From positions 22,285-86,284 of the forward strand of contig CATYLC010000007.1 of NCBI GenBank assembly GCA_958408685.1: a stretch of 64,000 nucleotides of DNA, in the 5' to 3' direction. This stretch comes from an uncultured Collinsella sp. GTDB taxonomy: Bacteria > Actinomycetota > Coriobacteriia > Coriobacteriales > Coriobacteriaceae. This document shows, one piece after another, positions 7,833 through 14,809 of this stretch. A model generated the notes under the pieces. It saw nothing but the letters and a program-made list of their open reading frames with translations. It was not told the origin of the DNA and did no database searches. A program made the translations under genes and the position numbers. Numbering within the stretch: the first letter of the stretch is position 1; every line of letters begins with the position of its first letter.

Positions 7833-8810
7833 TTACTTTGCGTCGTAGGCCTCGGCATCCCACCAGTCGAGCTGGGCGATGTTGTCGCGGATGTGCTGGC
7901 AGCTCTTGTGGAAGCCCTCGAGCTCGTGCTCGGACAGGTCCAGCGTGTAGACCTCCTCGACGCCCTCGGCACCGATCACGCACGGCAGGGAGGTAAAGAT
8001 GCCCTCCTCGCCATACTGGCCGGTCATAAGCGTGGAGGCCGAAAGCACGGCATGCTCGTTGTGCAGCACAGCGGCGCAGACGCGCGCGGCGGAGTTGGCA
8101 ACGGCGTACTCGGTGCACTGCTTGCCCTGGTAGGTTACGTAGCCGCCCTTGCGTGCAAGCTCTTCGACCTCCATGTGGTCGAAGGCGTACTTGTCGGGGT
8201 TTTCGGCCTGAAGCTCGTTGAGGCTCTTGCCGGCGATGGTCGCGGCCTTAAAGGCAGCCAGCTGGCTAAAGCCGTGCTCGCCGATCATGTAGGCGTCGAT
8301 GGACTTGGGGCTCACGCCGACCTTCTTGGAGATCTCGGTGCGCAGGCGGGCGGAATCCAGGCCGCAGCCCGAGCCGATGATCTTCTTGGGATCGTAGCCG
8401 GTCAGGTGCCACAGCTCGGTGCACACGACGTCGCAGGGGTTGGAGATGCTCACGAAGATGCCGTCAAAGCCGGCGTCGACGATGCGCTTGGCAAAGGTGC
8501 GGGCGGCGTCGGTGGTAAAGAACAGCTCGCCGTCGCGGTTGCCAGCGGCCAGCGCGACCTTACCGGCGGCGTTGACGATGACGTCGCAGCAGGCCAGCTC
8601 CTCGTAGTGGTCGTAGCAGTTGACGATTTTGGTGTTGTACGGGACAAACGAAAGGGAGTCGCGCAGGTCCTGGACCTCGGACGTCACCTTGGCCTCGTTG
8701 ATATCGCACAGGTACAGTTCATCGGCAATGCCCTGCATGAGCAGGCTGTTGGCGACATGTGCTCCTACGTGGCCCTGGCCGACCACACCGATCTTACGCG
8801 TCTGGTACAT
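7833..8810 (-). CDS. L-lactate / L-2-hydroxyacid dehydrogenase
   Basis: This is a 325-residue NAD-dependent dehydrogenase of the lactate/malate family. The Rossmann motif GVVGQGHVGAHVAN is at residues 8-21 and an acidic residue at the end of beta 2 (D36) favours NAD. SNPCDVV lies at 123-129 and the catalytic His is in GEHGFS (H179). The active-site loop reads AAGKVALAAGNRDGE rather than the QKPGETR of standard lactate dehydrogenases. In that respect it resembles L-2-hydroxyisocaproate dehydrogenases, so branched 2-keto acids are possible substrates. Start ATG at 8810 has AAAGGA eight bases upstream. It is divergent from metA. Confidence 0.85.
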   Translation of the reverse strand: MYQTRKIGVVGQGHVGAHVANSLLMQGIADELYLCDINEAKVTSEVQDLRDSLSFVPYNTKIVNCYDHYEELACCDVIVNAAGKVALAAGNRDGELFFTTDAARTFAKRIVDAGFDGIFVSISNPCDVVCTELWHLTGYDPKKIIGSGCGLDSARLRTEISKKVGVSPKSIDAYMIGEHGFSQLAAFKAATIAGKSLNELQAENPDKYAFDHMEVEELARKGGYVTYQGKQCTEYAVANSAARVCAAVLHNEHAVLSASTLMTGQYGEEGIFTSLPCVIGAEGVEEVYTLDLSEHELEGFHKSCQHIRDNIAQLDWWDAEAYDAK

Positions 8811-9020
8811 ATACGTATCCTTTCGGCCGAGTTTTTCGCGTCGAACCATTGTAGCTTCCTGTCGCCACTTTGCCAGGCTAAAGCGCGGTAGATTTTTGGG
8901 ACATGCCTTAATCTCTACTTTTGGCTGTTTTGGACCACTGGCGGTGTCTCGGGGCGATGCACTCGCGCGGATGGGGCCGGTCGTTGTACCATAGCTGCAA
9001 CTGACTCGTAAGGAGCATCC

Positions 9021-9947
9021 ATGCCCATTCGCATCCCCGACGCTCTCCCTGCCGCCGCGCAGCTCGAGAGCGAGAACATCTTTGTCATGACCGAGTACCG
9101 CGCGCTGCACCAGGACATCCGTCCGCTGCGCGTGCTCATCCTCAACCTCATGCCCACCAAGATTGCCACCGAGACGCAGATCATGCGCAAGCTCTCCAAC
9201 ACGCCGCTGCAGGTGGAGGTGGACCTGCTGCGCACCAAGACGCACGAGGCCACGCACGTGAGCGCCGGCCACTTGGAGACGTTCTACCGCACGTTCGACG
9301 ACATCCGCGTCATCCACTACGACGGCCTGATCATCACGGGCGCGCCGGTGGAGCAGATGCCGTTCGAAGAGGTCGACTACTGGCCCGAGCTCTGCCAGAT
9401 CATGGATTGGTCCACCACGCACGTGCACTCTACGCTGCACATTTGTTGGGGCGCGCAGGCCGGCCTGTACCATCATTACGGTATCCAGAAGTACGACCTG
9501 CCGGCAAAGGCGAGCGGCGTGTTCGAGCATTATCTGGTAAAGCCGCAAAGTCCGCTGGTCCGCGGCTTTGACGACCGCTTCTATGCTGTGCATTCGCGCA
9601 ACACCGATGTGCGCCGCGAGGACGTGGAGGCCGAGCCGCAGCTTGAGGTCGTGGCCGTGTCCGACGAGGTGGGCCTGTACATCGTCAAGTCGACCGATAG
9701 CCGCCGTTTCTTTGTCTTTGGCCATCCCGAGTACGATACCGACACGCTGCGTCTGGAGTACGAGCGCGACGTGAAGCGCGGGCTCAACCCCCAGGTGCCG
9801 GCGCATTACTTCCCAGGTGACGACCCTACCGCCGAGCCGCGCAACGTCTGGCGCAGCCAGGCTCAGTTGCTCTACACCAACTGGCTCAACTACTACGTCT
9901 ACCAGACCACGCCCTACGACCTAGCCCGCGCCGGCGAGGAGCACTAG
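9021..9947 (+). CDS. metA: Homoserine O-acyltransferase MetA, predicted acetyl-CoA dependent
   Basis: This is a 308-residue MetA/HTS-family enzyme that acylates homoserine in the first step of methionine synthesis. The catalytic triad is visible as Cys142 (ICWGAQAG), His235 and Glu237 (GHPEYD). Residue 111, which decides acyl-donor choice in studied MetA proteins, is Glu (TGAPVE). That predicts acetyl-CoA rather than succinyl-CoA, so the product would be O-acetylhomoserine. The ATG follows GTAAGGAGCATCC. The gene is divergent from the dehydrogenase at 7833-8810 and monocistronic, with no riboswitch seen in the short leader. Confidence 0.95.
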   Translation: MPIRIPDALPAAAQLESENIFVMTEYRALHQDIRPLRVLILNLMPTKIATETQIMRKLSNTPLQVEVDLLRTKTHEATHVSAGHLETFYRTFDDIRVIHYDGLIITGAPVEQMPFEEVDYWPELCQIMDWSTTHVHSTLHICWGAQAGLYHHYGIQKYDLPAKASGVFEHYLVKPQSPLVRGFDDRFYAVHSRNTDVRREDVEAEPQLEVVAVSDEVGLYIVKSTDSRRFFVFGHPEYDTDTLRLEYERDVKRGLNPQVPAHYFPGDDPTAEPRNVWRSQAQLLYTNWLNYYVYQTTPYDLARAGEEH

Positions 9948-10409
9948 GCTGTAGCTGTGGTTGCTGCTGCGGCCGTTGCTGTGCTCGCGGCGTGACGAAC
10001 GTGGATTTTCGGACACACGAGCGTGGATTTTCGGACGTTTACAAATCGAGCGTGGATAATCTCCCACTTTTGGCCGAGGAAGGGGCCAAAAACGGGAGAT
10101 TTTCCACGCTCGATTTTTCTGTAGCTGTCATGCCGGCGGCCTCATTACACGTCGAGTGCATACGGGCCACGTTGCAAACAAGGTAGTTTTGAGCCACAGC
10201 ATATTTTCTTTCAAAGAAATCGACGGCTTTAGAGGCGCCAAATTGTGGAGACAGGGGCCTCTCGACAACTACCCTACCTGCAGATATAAGCCATCAGCCT
10301 AAAACGTCCAAAACCGTCAAGTATTTGGTCAGCGCCCGGACAGCATTTGGTCAGACTTCGCATGAAACCGTCTGGTACGTTTGCGCCGTTCCAAGAGTTG
10401 GGAGGCGAC
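9948..10409. other. Repeat-rich gap between metA and the AbiEi-like gene
   Basis: No gene of its own was found. It contains repeat family C copy 1 (two GTGGATTTTCGGAC boxes, then the long hairpin at 10043-10117). A plain stretch follows to about 10320. Near 10324-10355 the string TTTGGTCAG occurs twice, about 20 bases apart. The final bases carry the GGGAGG ribosome binding site of the next gene. Confidence 0.6.
9997..10117 (+). repeat. Repeat family C, copy 1 (boxes plus long hairpin)
   Basis: Two boxes close to GAGCGTGGATTTTCGGAC precede a hairpin whose arms of about 30 bases (10043-10074 and 10082-10116) begin AAATCGAGCGTGGATAATC and end in the complement. A T-rich tail follows, so it could terminate metA transcription. 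A second copy of the same arrangement lies at 11399-11515, beyond the next gene. Confidence 0.7.
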
Positions 10410-11372
10410 ATGGGAAACATGACGGCGAATCAAAGACTTACAAGCCACATTAAAGCGTGCGAACAGCAGATGAGCTGCGTGTACGCGCGCACGGCGGCGG
10501 AGGCAAAGCAGATTGAGCGGCGGGCGGAGGCGGGAAGTCTAGAGGCGGTCATGCCGGGGCTGTATGCGCGTCCGGAATACTGGTCCGAGCTCAAGTTTCG
10601 GCAGCGTTATCTGCATCGGGTGCGGGCGCTTGCGCAAAAGCACCCCGACTGGACATTTTGCTCCTATACGGCGGCTGTTATCTATGGCCTTTCGGTTTCG
10701 CATGCCAATTTGACGCACATCCATATCGCCGCGATGCCGGCCCAATCGACGACGCCGGGCTCTCAGGTCATTCGTCATCGCTATGCTCGTCAAACACGGG
10801 CCACCCAGATGGATATCGCCGTAACCGATATCGATCAAACGATTGCGGATTGCTTGGTCGATGCATCGTTTGTCGAGGGACTGATCATCGCGGATTCGGC
10901 GCTCCATGAGCAACTTTTGTCGAAGGAGCATCTCATTGAGACGGTCGATAAGCTTGGCCTGAATCGTCGCGGTGTTGTGATGGCGCGCGGGGTTGCGCGG
11001 TGTGCCGATGGCCTGTCGGAAAGCGGTGGCGAGTCCAAGGCACGTGCCCTGATGATCGAGCGCGGCTGGCAGACGCCGGAGCTGCAAGTTGAGCTGTTCG
11101 ACCCGGTTGAGCCGGGACGGCCGTATCGCGTCGACTACTTGTGGCGCGTGGGCGACCAGCTGATTATCGGTGAGTTCGACGGATTCGTTAAAAGCGAGAA
11201 AGCGGCGGAGGAGGGCAAGCTCGCAAAGGCGCAGTTCGATGAGCGTCAGCGCGAGTCGAGGCTTTCGCTGCTTGATAACTGCAAGATCGTGCGCTTGTGC
11301 TGGGATGATCTAAGGGATCCGACAAAGCTCGATCGCAAGCTCAAGGTCGCCGGCGTGCCGCGTGCGTGCTGA
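10410..11372 (+). CDS. AbiEi/DUF559-type protein (putative antitoxin- or nuclease-like)
   Basis: The protein has 320 residues and belongs to a type common in Actinobacteria. The N-terminal half resembles AbiEi-type transcriptional antitoxins (ARTAAEAKQIERRAEAG, then MPGLYARPEYW). The C-terminal half (about residues 205-315) resembles DUF559/Vsr-like nuclease folds. It shows SGGESKARALMIERGW, RVDYLWRVGDQLIIGEFDG and a conserved E near KIVRLCWDDL. The D..E.D pattern could be a PD-(D/E)XK-like site. The ATG at 10410 is chosen for GGAGG at 10400-10404. No AbiEii toxin partner is adjacent. It lies alone between two copies of repeat family C. The function is unknown. Confidence 0.7.
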   Translation: MGNMTANQRLTSHIKACEQQMSCVYARTAAEAKQIERRAEAGSLEAVMPGLYARPEYWSELKFRQRYLHRVRALAQKHPDWTFCSYTAAVIYGLSVSHANLTHIHIAAMPAQSTTPGSQVIRHRYARQTRATQMDIAVTDIDQTIADCLVDASFVEGLIIADSALHEQLLSKEHLIETVDKLGLNRRGVVMARGVARCADGLSESGGESKARALMIERGWQTPELQVELFDPVEPGRPYRVDYLWRVGDQLIIGEFDGFVKSEKAAEEGKLAKAQFDERQRESRLSLLDNCKIVRLCWDDLRDPTKLDRKLKVAGVPRAC

Positions 11373-11398
11373 GGCAGTTGCAGGGCGTTTGGCTGCAC

Positions 11399-11515
11399 AA
11401 GCGTGGAAAATCGGACGGACGAGCGTGGATTTTCGGACGCTTGTTGAATGAGCGTGGATAATCTCCCGTTTTTAGCTCGTAAGGGGGCTCAAAGTGGGAG
11501 ATTTTCCACGCTCAT
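11399..11515 (+). repeat. Repeat family C, copy 2
   Basis: It has the same layout and orientation as 9997-10117. Two boxes of the form AGCGTGGA(AAA/TTT)TCGGACG are followed by a hairpin (arms 11448-11478 and 11484-11515) with AGCGTGGATAATCTCCC and its complement. The loop region differs between the copies. Related boxes are also seen near 17994-18050. Confidence 0.7.
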
Positions 11516-11539
11516 CTTGCGGGTGCGATACAGTGGCGG

Positions 11540-12136
11540 CTAGGCGCTGACGATGTGGGGTAGCGGCAGATCGTGGGCATCGGTGGGAACGTGGTCGACG
11601 CGCTGTTCGTCAAAGCCGATGCCGACGATTTGGCATGCGGGCGAGAGCATGGGCAGGTAGCGGTCGTAGCAGCCTCCGCCGTAGCCCAGACGCGCGCCGG
11701 TGCGGTCGAAAGCCACGAGCGGCACGATAATCATATCGAGAGCCTTGGCGGGCACGATGGGGAAGTGGTCGCTGTCGACGTCCGTGGCTGCGAAGGCCCG
11801 CGTAGGGTGGGTGATAAACGGGGCCTCGGACGCATCGCCGGCAGAGACTGCCCGCATGCACATGCGCTGGCCACAAGCCATGGCGTCGCTTGCCGAGAGC
11901 ATGCACGGATAGGCCACGCGCCAGCCGCGTTTGGCGGCCGCAGCGGCAAACGCGGCTGGGTCGACCTCGGAACCCATGGCGGCATAGACGGCAACAGTGC
12001 GTTGGCCCGCAGTGCCGCTGGACTCCATCAGCTCAACAAGCCGCGCGCATACAACAGCAGACTTCGCCGCCCGCACATCCAAATCAAGAGCATCGCGCCG
12101 AGCAATCACCGCCCGCCGCAACTCAGCCTTATCCAT
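11540..12136 (-). CDS. 5-formyltetrahydrofolate cyclo-ligase
   Basis: The protein has 198 residues. The family converts 5-formyl-THF to 5,10-methenyl-THF with ATP, keeping the folate pool usable. Diagnostic features are the N-terminal KAELRRAVIARRDAL helix, the VAVYAAMGSEVD segment, and the C-terminal LGYGGGCYDRYLP phosphate-binding loop followed by GIGFDEQ. Start ATG at 12136 has GAGGAGG upstream; an in-frame start nine codons earlier lies inside the leader. The gene is preceded by repeat family A copy 3. Sequence and length are normal for the family. Confidence 0.92.
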   Translation of the reverse strand: MDKAELRRAVIARRDALDLDVRAAKSAVVCARLVELMESSGTAGQRTVAVYAAMGSEVDPAAFAAAAAKRGWRVAYPCMLSASDAMACGQRMCMRAVSAGDASEAPFITHPTRAFAATDVDSDHFPIVPAKALDMIIVPLVAFDRTGARLGYGGGCYDRYLPMLSPACQIVGIGFDEQRVDHVPTDAHDLPLPHIVSA

Positions 12137-12155
12137 CCCGACCTCCTCGAGCAAA

Positions 12156-12199
12156 CCTGCCAAAAAGGGACAGGTTTATTTTGGCAGGTTTTATCTGGG
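12156..12199 (-). repeat. Intergenic hairpin repeat family A, copy 3 (reverse orientation)
   Basis: On the minus strand this reads CCCAGATAAAACCTGCCAAA followed by the same TAAACCTGTCCC loop and TTTTTGGCAGG arm as copy 1. It lies just upstream of the cyclo-ligase start, the same position relative to a gene as copy 1 at the HAD gene. Confidence 0.75.
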
Positions 12200-12248
12200 C
12201 AAACGCGATATGGGCAGTAAAGCCACCGCAAATATGCCTGCGAACTGT

Positions 12249-12264
12249 GCCCTTTGTGGTGGTT
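12249..12264 (+). repeat. Half copy of repeat family B
   Basis: CCCTTTGTGGTGGTTT matches the right arm of the hairpins at 12965-13001 and 14758-14796, but the left arm is missing, so it cannot form the hairpin. Confidence 0.5.
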
Positions 12265-12282
12265 TGGGCCTATGCGTTAATG

Positions 12283-12612
12283 CTATAACGCCGCAGCGAT
12301 TGCTTCAGTCACAAACTTATTGAGTGACTCACCCTTCTTTGCCGCTGCCAGCGCTGCTTGCTTGTGGAGCTCAGAGCCCGTTCTTACGTTGAACGAACCC
12401 TTAAAAGCCCGCTCGGGTTCCTTGCCCTTCTCGGCGCAAAACTCAAGGTAATCGTCGACGGCGTCGTGAAAGCACCGTTCCACTTCTTCAACCGTGGAGC
12501 CTTCAAATACGATTGCGTCCCTAATGCCGGCAACCATTCCGGTTAGCACATGCTGTTCGGCATCGAACTCGACGGGGGCGAAATAACCCTTGTATGTCAA
12601 AACGTTACTCAT
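12283..12612 (-). CDS. hicB: HicB-family antitoxin
   Basis: The protein has 109 residues. The N-terminal partial RNase-H-like fold of HicB (YKGYFAPVEFDAEQHVLTGMVAGIRDAIVFEG, about 8-40) is followed by a C-terminal ribbon-helix-helix-type segment (FNVRTGSELHKQAALAAAKKGESLNKFVTEAI) that would bind the operator. HicB neutralises HicA and represses the pair. Its ATG lies inside the 3' end of the toxin gene (8-base overlap), so the toxin gene comes first in the transcript. The operator candidate is at 12883-12903. Confidence 0.88.
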   Translation of the reverse strand: MSNVLTYKGYFAPVEFDAEQHVLTGMVAGIRDAIVFEGSTVEEVERCFHDAVDDYLEFCAEKGKEPERAFKGSFNVRTGSELHKQAALAAAKKGESLNKFVTEAIAAAL

Positions 12613-12868
12613 GGCTACCTCCGATATCTTGCAGAAATCGAACGATGTTTCGAATGGTCCCCGCTGTCAATTCGTCAGATGGATGTGGCGCGTGCATTAC
12701 GAACATCCTGCCATCTGATGGCCTGTAGAAGCGAACGCGCGATCCGGATGTCTTGCCTTTGTTGTCCATTTCAAAGCCATATGAAGCCATGACTTTTAAA
12801 TAATCGGTATACCGATACGTCGAAGGGCAGCTAAGCAGTTGGGCGATGAGTTTATCGGTCCGCGTCAT
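12605..12868 (-). CDS. hicA: HicA-family toxin
   Basis: The protein has 87 residues. HicA toxins are small double-stranded-RNA-binding-fold mRNA interferases. The pattern here is GSRVRFYRPSDGRMFVMHAPHPSDELTAGTIRNIVRFL. The usual G-S-H catalytic His is replaced by Arg-Val (GSRVRF), as in a known HicA subgroup, while the HAPHP pair is kept. It overlaps hicB by eight bases. A perfect inverted repeat lies in the leader. The pair is surrounded by repeats of families A and B. Identity as a HicAB module is supported by both partners. Whether the toxin is active is open. Confidence 0.82.
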   Translation of the reverse strand: MTRTDKLIAQLLSCPSTYRYTDYLKVMASYGFEMDNKGKTSGSRVRFYRPSDGRMFVMHAPHPSDELTAGTIRNIVRFLQDIGGSHE

Positions 12869-12882
12869 CCCGCCTCACATTC

Positions 12883-12903
12883 TGCAACTATATTCTAGTT
12901 GCA
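12883..12903 (-). promoter_or_regulatory. Operator-like inverted repeat upstream of hicA
   Basis: Arms TGCAACT (12883-12889) and AGTTGCA (12897-12903) form a perfect 7-bp inverted repeat with a 7-base AT-rich spacer. It ends 15 bases before the hicA start on the minus strand, overlapping the expected promoter. HicB autoregulation through such a site is typical of the family. Confidence 0.6.
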
Positions 12904-12964
12904 ATTTAAGTCCGATGCAAGCACCCCTACTATAGAACATGTGTACGTATAGAACAAGTGTTCG

Positions 12965-13001
12965 AACCACCACAAAGGTGCCTGTCCCCTTTGTGGTGGT
13001 T
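12965..13001 (+). repeat. Repeat family B hairpin, copy 1
   Basis: Arms AACCACCACAAAGG and CCTTTGTGGTGGTT pair perfectly around a TGCCTGTCC loop and are followed by T residues. Copy 2 at 14758-14796 is the same sequence in the same orientation. The two copies bracket the gene 13090-14745. Confidence 0.8.
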
Positions 13002-13089
13002 TGGCTCCCGCTTGGCTTTGTTGCGCAACAAGGGCTGCATTTTTGGGTTTACCTTCATGGTGGAAGGAATGAACCGAAAGGAGCCCGCC

Positions 13090-14745
13090 ATGTTTTGTCG
13101 CTCGTGTGGCACGCCGCTTGTTGACGACGCCCTCTTTTGCCCCGTATGCGGTGCGCCCGTAGCACCCGACCAGGTCGCGGCCACGCAGCAACCCCAGCCC
13201 GTCACACCCGCTCTCCAGCAATACGTGCCCGTGCAGCAGCCCGCGCGGCGCAAGCGTTCCAAGAAGCCCCTCATCGCCCTTGCCGCGGTACTTGTCGTGG
13301 CGGCGGGCATCGGCGGTGGCGCGCTGTTCTACTTCACCCAGATTGCGACCACGCCCATCGACGAGAAAACCTTTCCGGACAGCGGCATGCGTGCGCTTGT
13401 CTCGACCAAGTACGACACTAACGGTGACGGCCGCATCTCGCGCGACGAGGCCAAGGCGGTGACGTCGGTCGAGCTAGACGGCATCGCGTCGACGCAGGGC
13501 CTGGGCAAGGTGTTCCCCAACGTTACCAGTGTGGAATATGGCGGAGACAAACTCGTCAACCTGGACCTCTCGGGCTGCGGAGACCTTAAAACCGTCGAGC
13601 TTAACTCGGCGAGCAACGTCACCGTCGTTAACCTGGACGGTTGCGACAACATCGAGAAGCTTAACCTTTCAAATGCCGGGGAGCTCAAAAACGTCGATCT
13701 TTCGGGCAAAAAGAAGCTCGCCACGTTGGCACTGCCGCAGGATACGAAGGTCAGCGGCATTAAGGACACACAGCTTGACGAGCTGTGGCTGCCGGTGTCC
13801 TACGAGGGTACCGATAAATCGGACCAGTACGGCGATATCTACGAGATCGAGCGTGACGAGAACGGTTACGTCACGGGCTTCACGTCTGCCGTCAAGCAAG
13901 GTGGCGGCGTAAGCTACAGCGTCGAGCACGATGAGTCGCATCGCATTTCGGAGATTGAGGAAGATCTGGCGGGCGGCTATGTGAACGTCAACACGTTTAC
14001 GTACGACGCCGACGGTAACGTCACGCGTATCGATTGCGATGCCGACGTGAGCGATTCGTCGAGCAACACGACGTTTGCCTACGACGCGGACGGAAACCTG
14101 ATCAACAAGACGACCCATGCGGGTTACGGCGAGAGCGCGAGCACGTATGTCTACCAGGACGGCAACATGGTGACCAACACCGATACCAGCCCGGCCAATC
14201 CTCGGACGGTCGTGTATTCGTACGGATACGACAAGGATCGCGTGACGTCCTTTACGCTGGACTGCCAGGGCGACACGGTGGGAACTATGTGGACGATCAC
14301 CGCGGGCTACGAGTATGACAAGGACGGCAACATTTCGCGCATCTCACCTGTGGCATACGACTCGCACGGCAACGATTACGGCTCGCTGAACTCGTATGCC
14401 GCGGTGGATTATTCGTACAGCGACGGAAAGCTCGACAGGATCGATTCCGAGCGCGGCGGCTATGCGGAGTTCTATTACGACGAGTACGGCAACCTGACGT
14501 CGGTCGACGAGTATGCCGGACGCGGTTCGGATGCCGAGTTTGAGTTTGAGCACGAGGTCGAGTACCAGCGCTACTTCTGTAACAAGCACGAGAAGAACAA
14601 GCCGGAGGAGTGGATTCGTCTGGATGCAGAGTACAACGTCGACCAGGGTAGCTGGAGCAACGATTCCGACTATGGTCGCGAGTGCTTTGCAAGGATGTAC
14701 AAGCTCGATCCGATGGCAGCCACGCTGAACCCGTTTATCAAGTAG
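13090..14745 (+). CDS. Zinc-ribbon membrane protein with EF-hand-like and YD-type repeats
   Basis: The protein has 551 residues. A zinc ribbon (Cys3, 6, 17, 20) is followed by a proline/glutamine linker and one transmembrane helix at about 60-83. The rest is probably outside the cell. At 109-120 there is an EF-hand/dockerin-like loop (DTNGDGRISRDE). A leucine-rich-like stretch follows (LDLSGCGDLKTVELN, VVNLDGCDNIEKLNLS). Several YD/RHS-like repeats come next (FTYDADGNVTRI, FAYDADGNLINK, YEYDKDGNISRI, FYYDEYGNLTSV). ATG at 13090 has AAAGGAG upstream. It is flanked by direct copies of repeat B. A surface or adhesion role is only a guess. Confidence 0.75.
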   Translation: MFCRSCGTPLVDDALFCPVCGAPVAPDQVAATQQPQPVTPALQQYVPVQQPARRKRSKKPLIALAAVLVVAAGIGGGALFYFTQIATTPIDEKTFPDSGMRALVSTKYDTNGDGRISRDEAKAVTSVELDGIASTQGLGKVFPNVTSVEYGGDKLVNLDLSGCGDLKTVELNSASNVTVVNLDGCDNIEKLNLSNAGELKNVDLSGKKKLATLALPQDTKVSGIKDTQLDELWLPVSYEGTDKSDQYGDIYEIERDENGYVTGFTSAVKQGGGVSYSVEHDESHRISEIEEDLAGGYVNVNTFTYDADGNVTRIDCDADVSDSSSNTTFAYDADGNLINKTTHAGYGESASTYVYQDGNMVTNTDTSPANPRTVVYSYGYDKDRVTSFTLDCQGDTVGTMWTITAGYEYDKDGNISRISPVAYDSHGNDYGSLNSYAAVDYSYSDGKLDRIDSERGGYAEFYYDEYGNLTSVDEYAGRGSDAEFEFEHEVEYQRYFCNKHEKNKPEEWIRLDAEYNVDQGSWSNDSDYGRECFARMYKLDPMAATLNPFIK

Positions 14746-14757
14746 CGGCCCACTCGC

Positions 14758-14796
14758 AAACCACCACAAAGGTGCCTGTCCCCTTTGTGGTGGTTT
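14758..14796 (+). repeat. Repeat family B hairpin, copy 2; probable bidirectional terminator
   Basis: A perfect 15-bp stem (14758-14772 with 14782-14796) with A-rich and T-rich ends can terminate on both strands. It lies between the convergent genes 13090-14745 and 14810-17854. The sequence matches copy 1 at 12965-13001. Confidence 0.75.
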
Positions 14797-14809
14797 TGCT
14801 TGACTGTGG

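Noticed and set aside
12958..13089. N-terminal extension of the zinc-ribbon protein
   Set aside because: The extra 44 codons translate the family B hairpin. A better start with AAAGGAG is at 13090.
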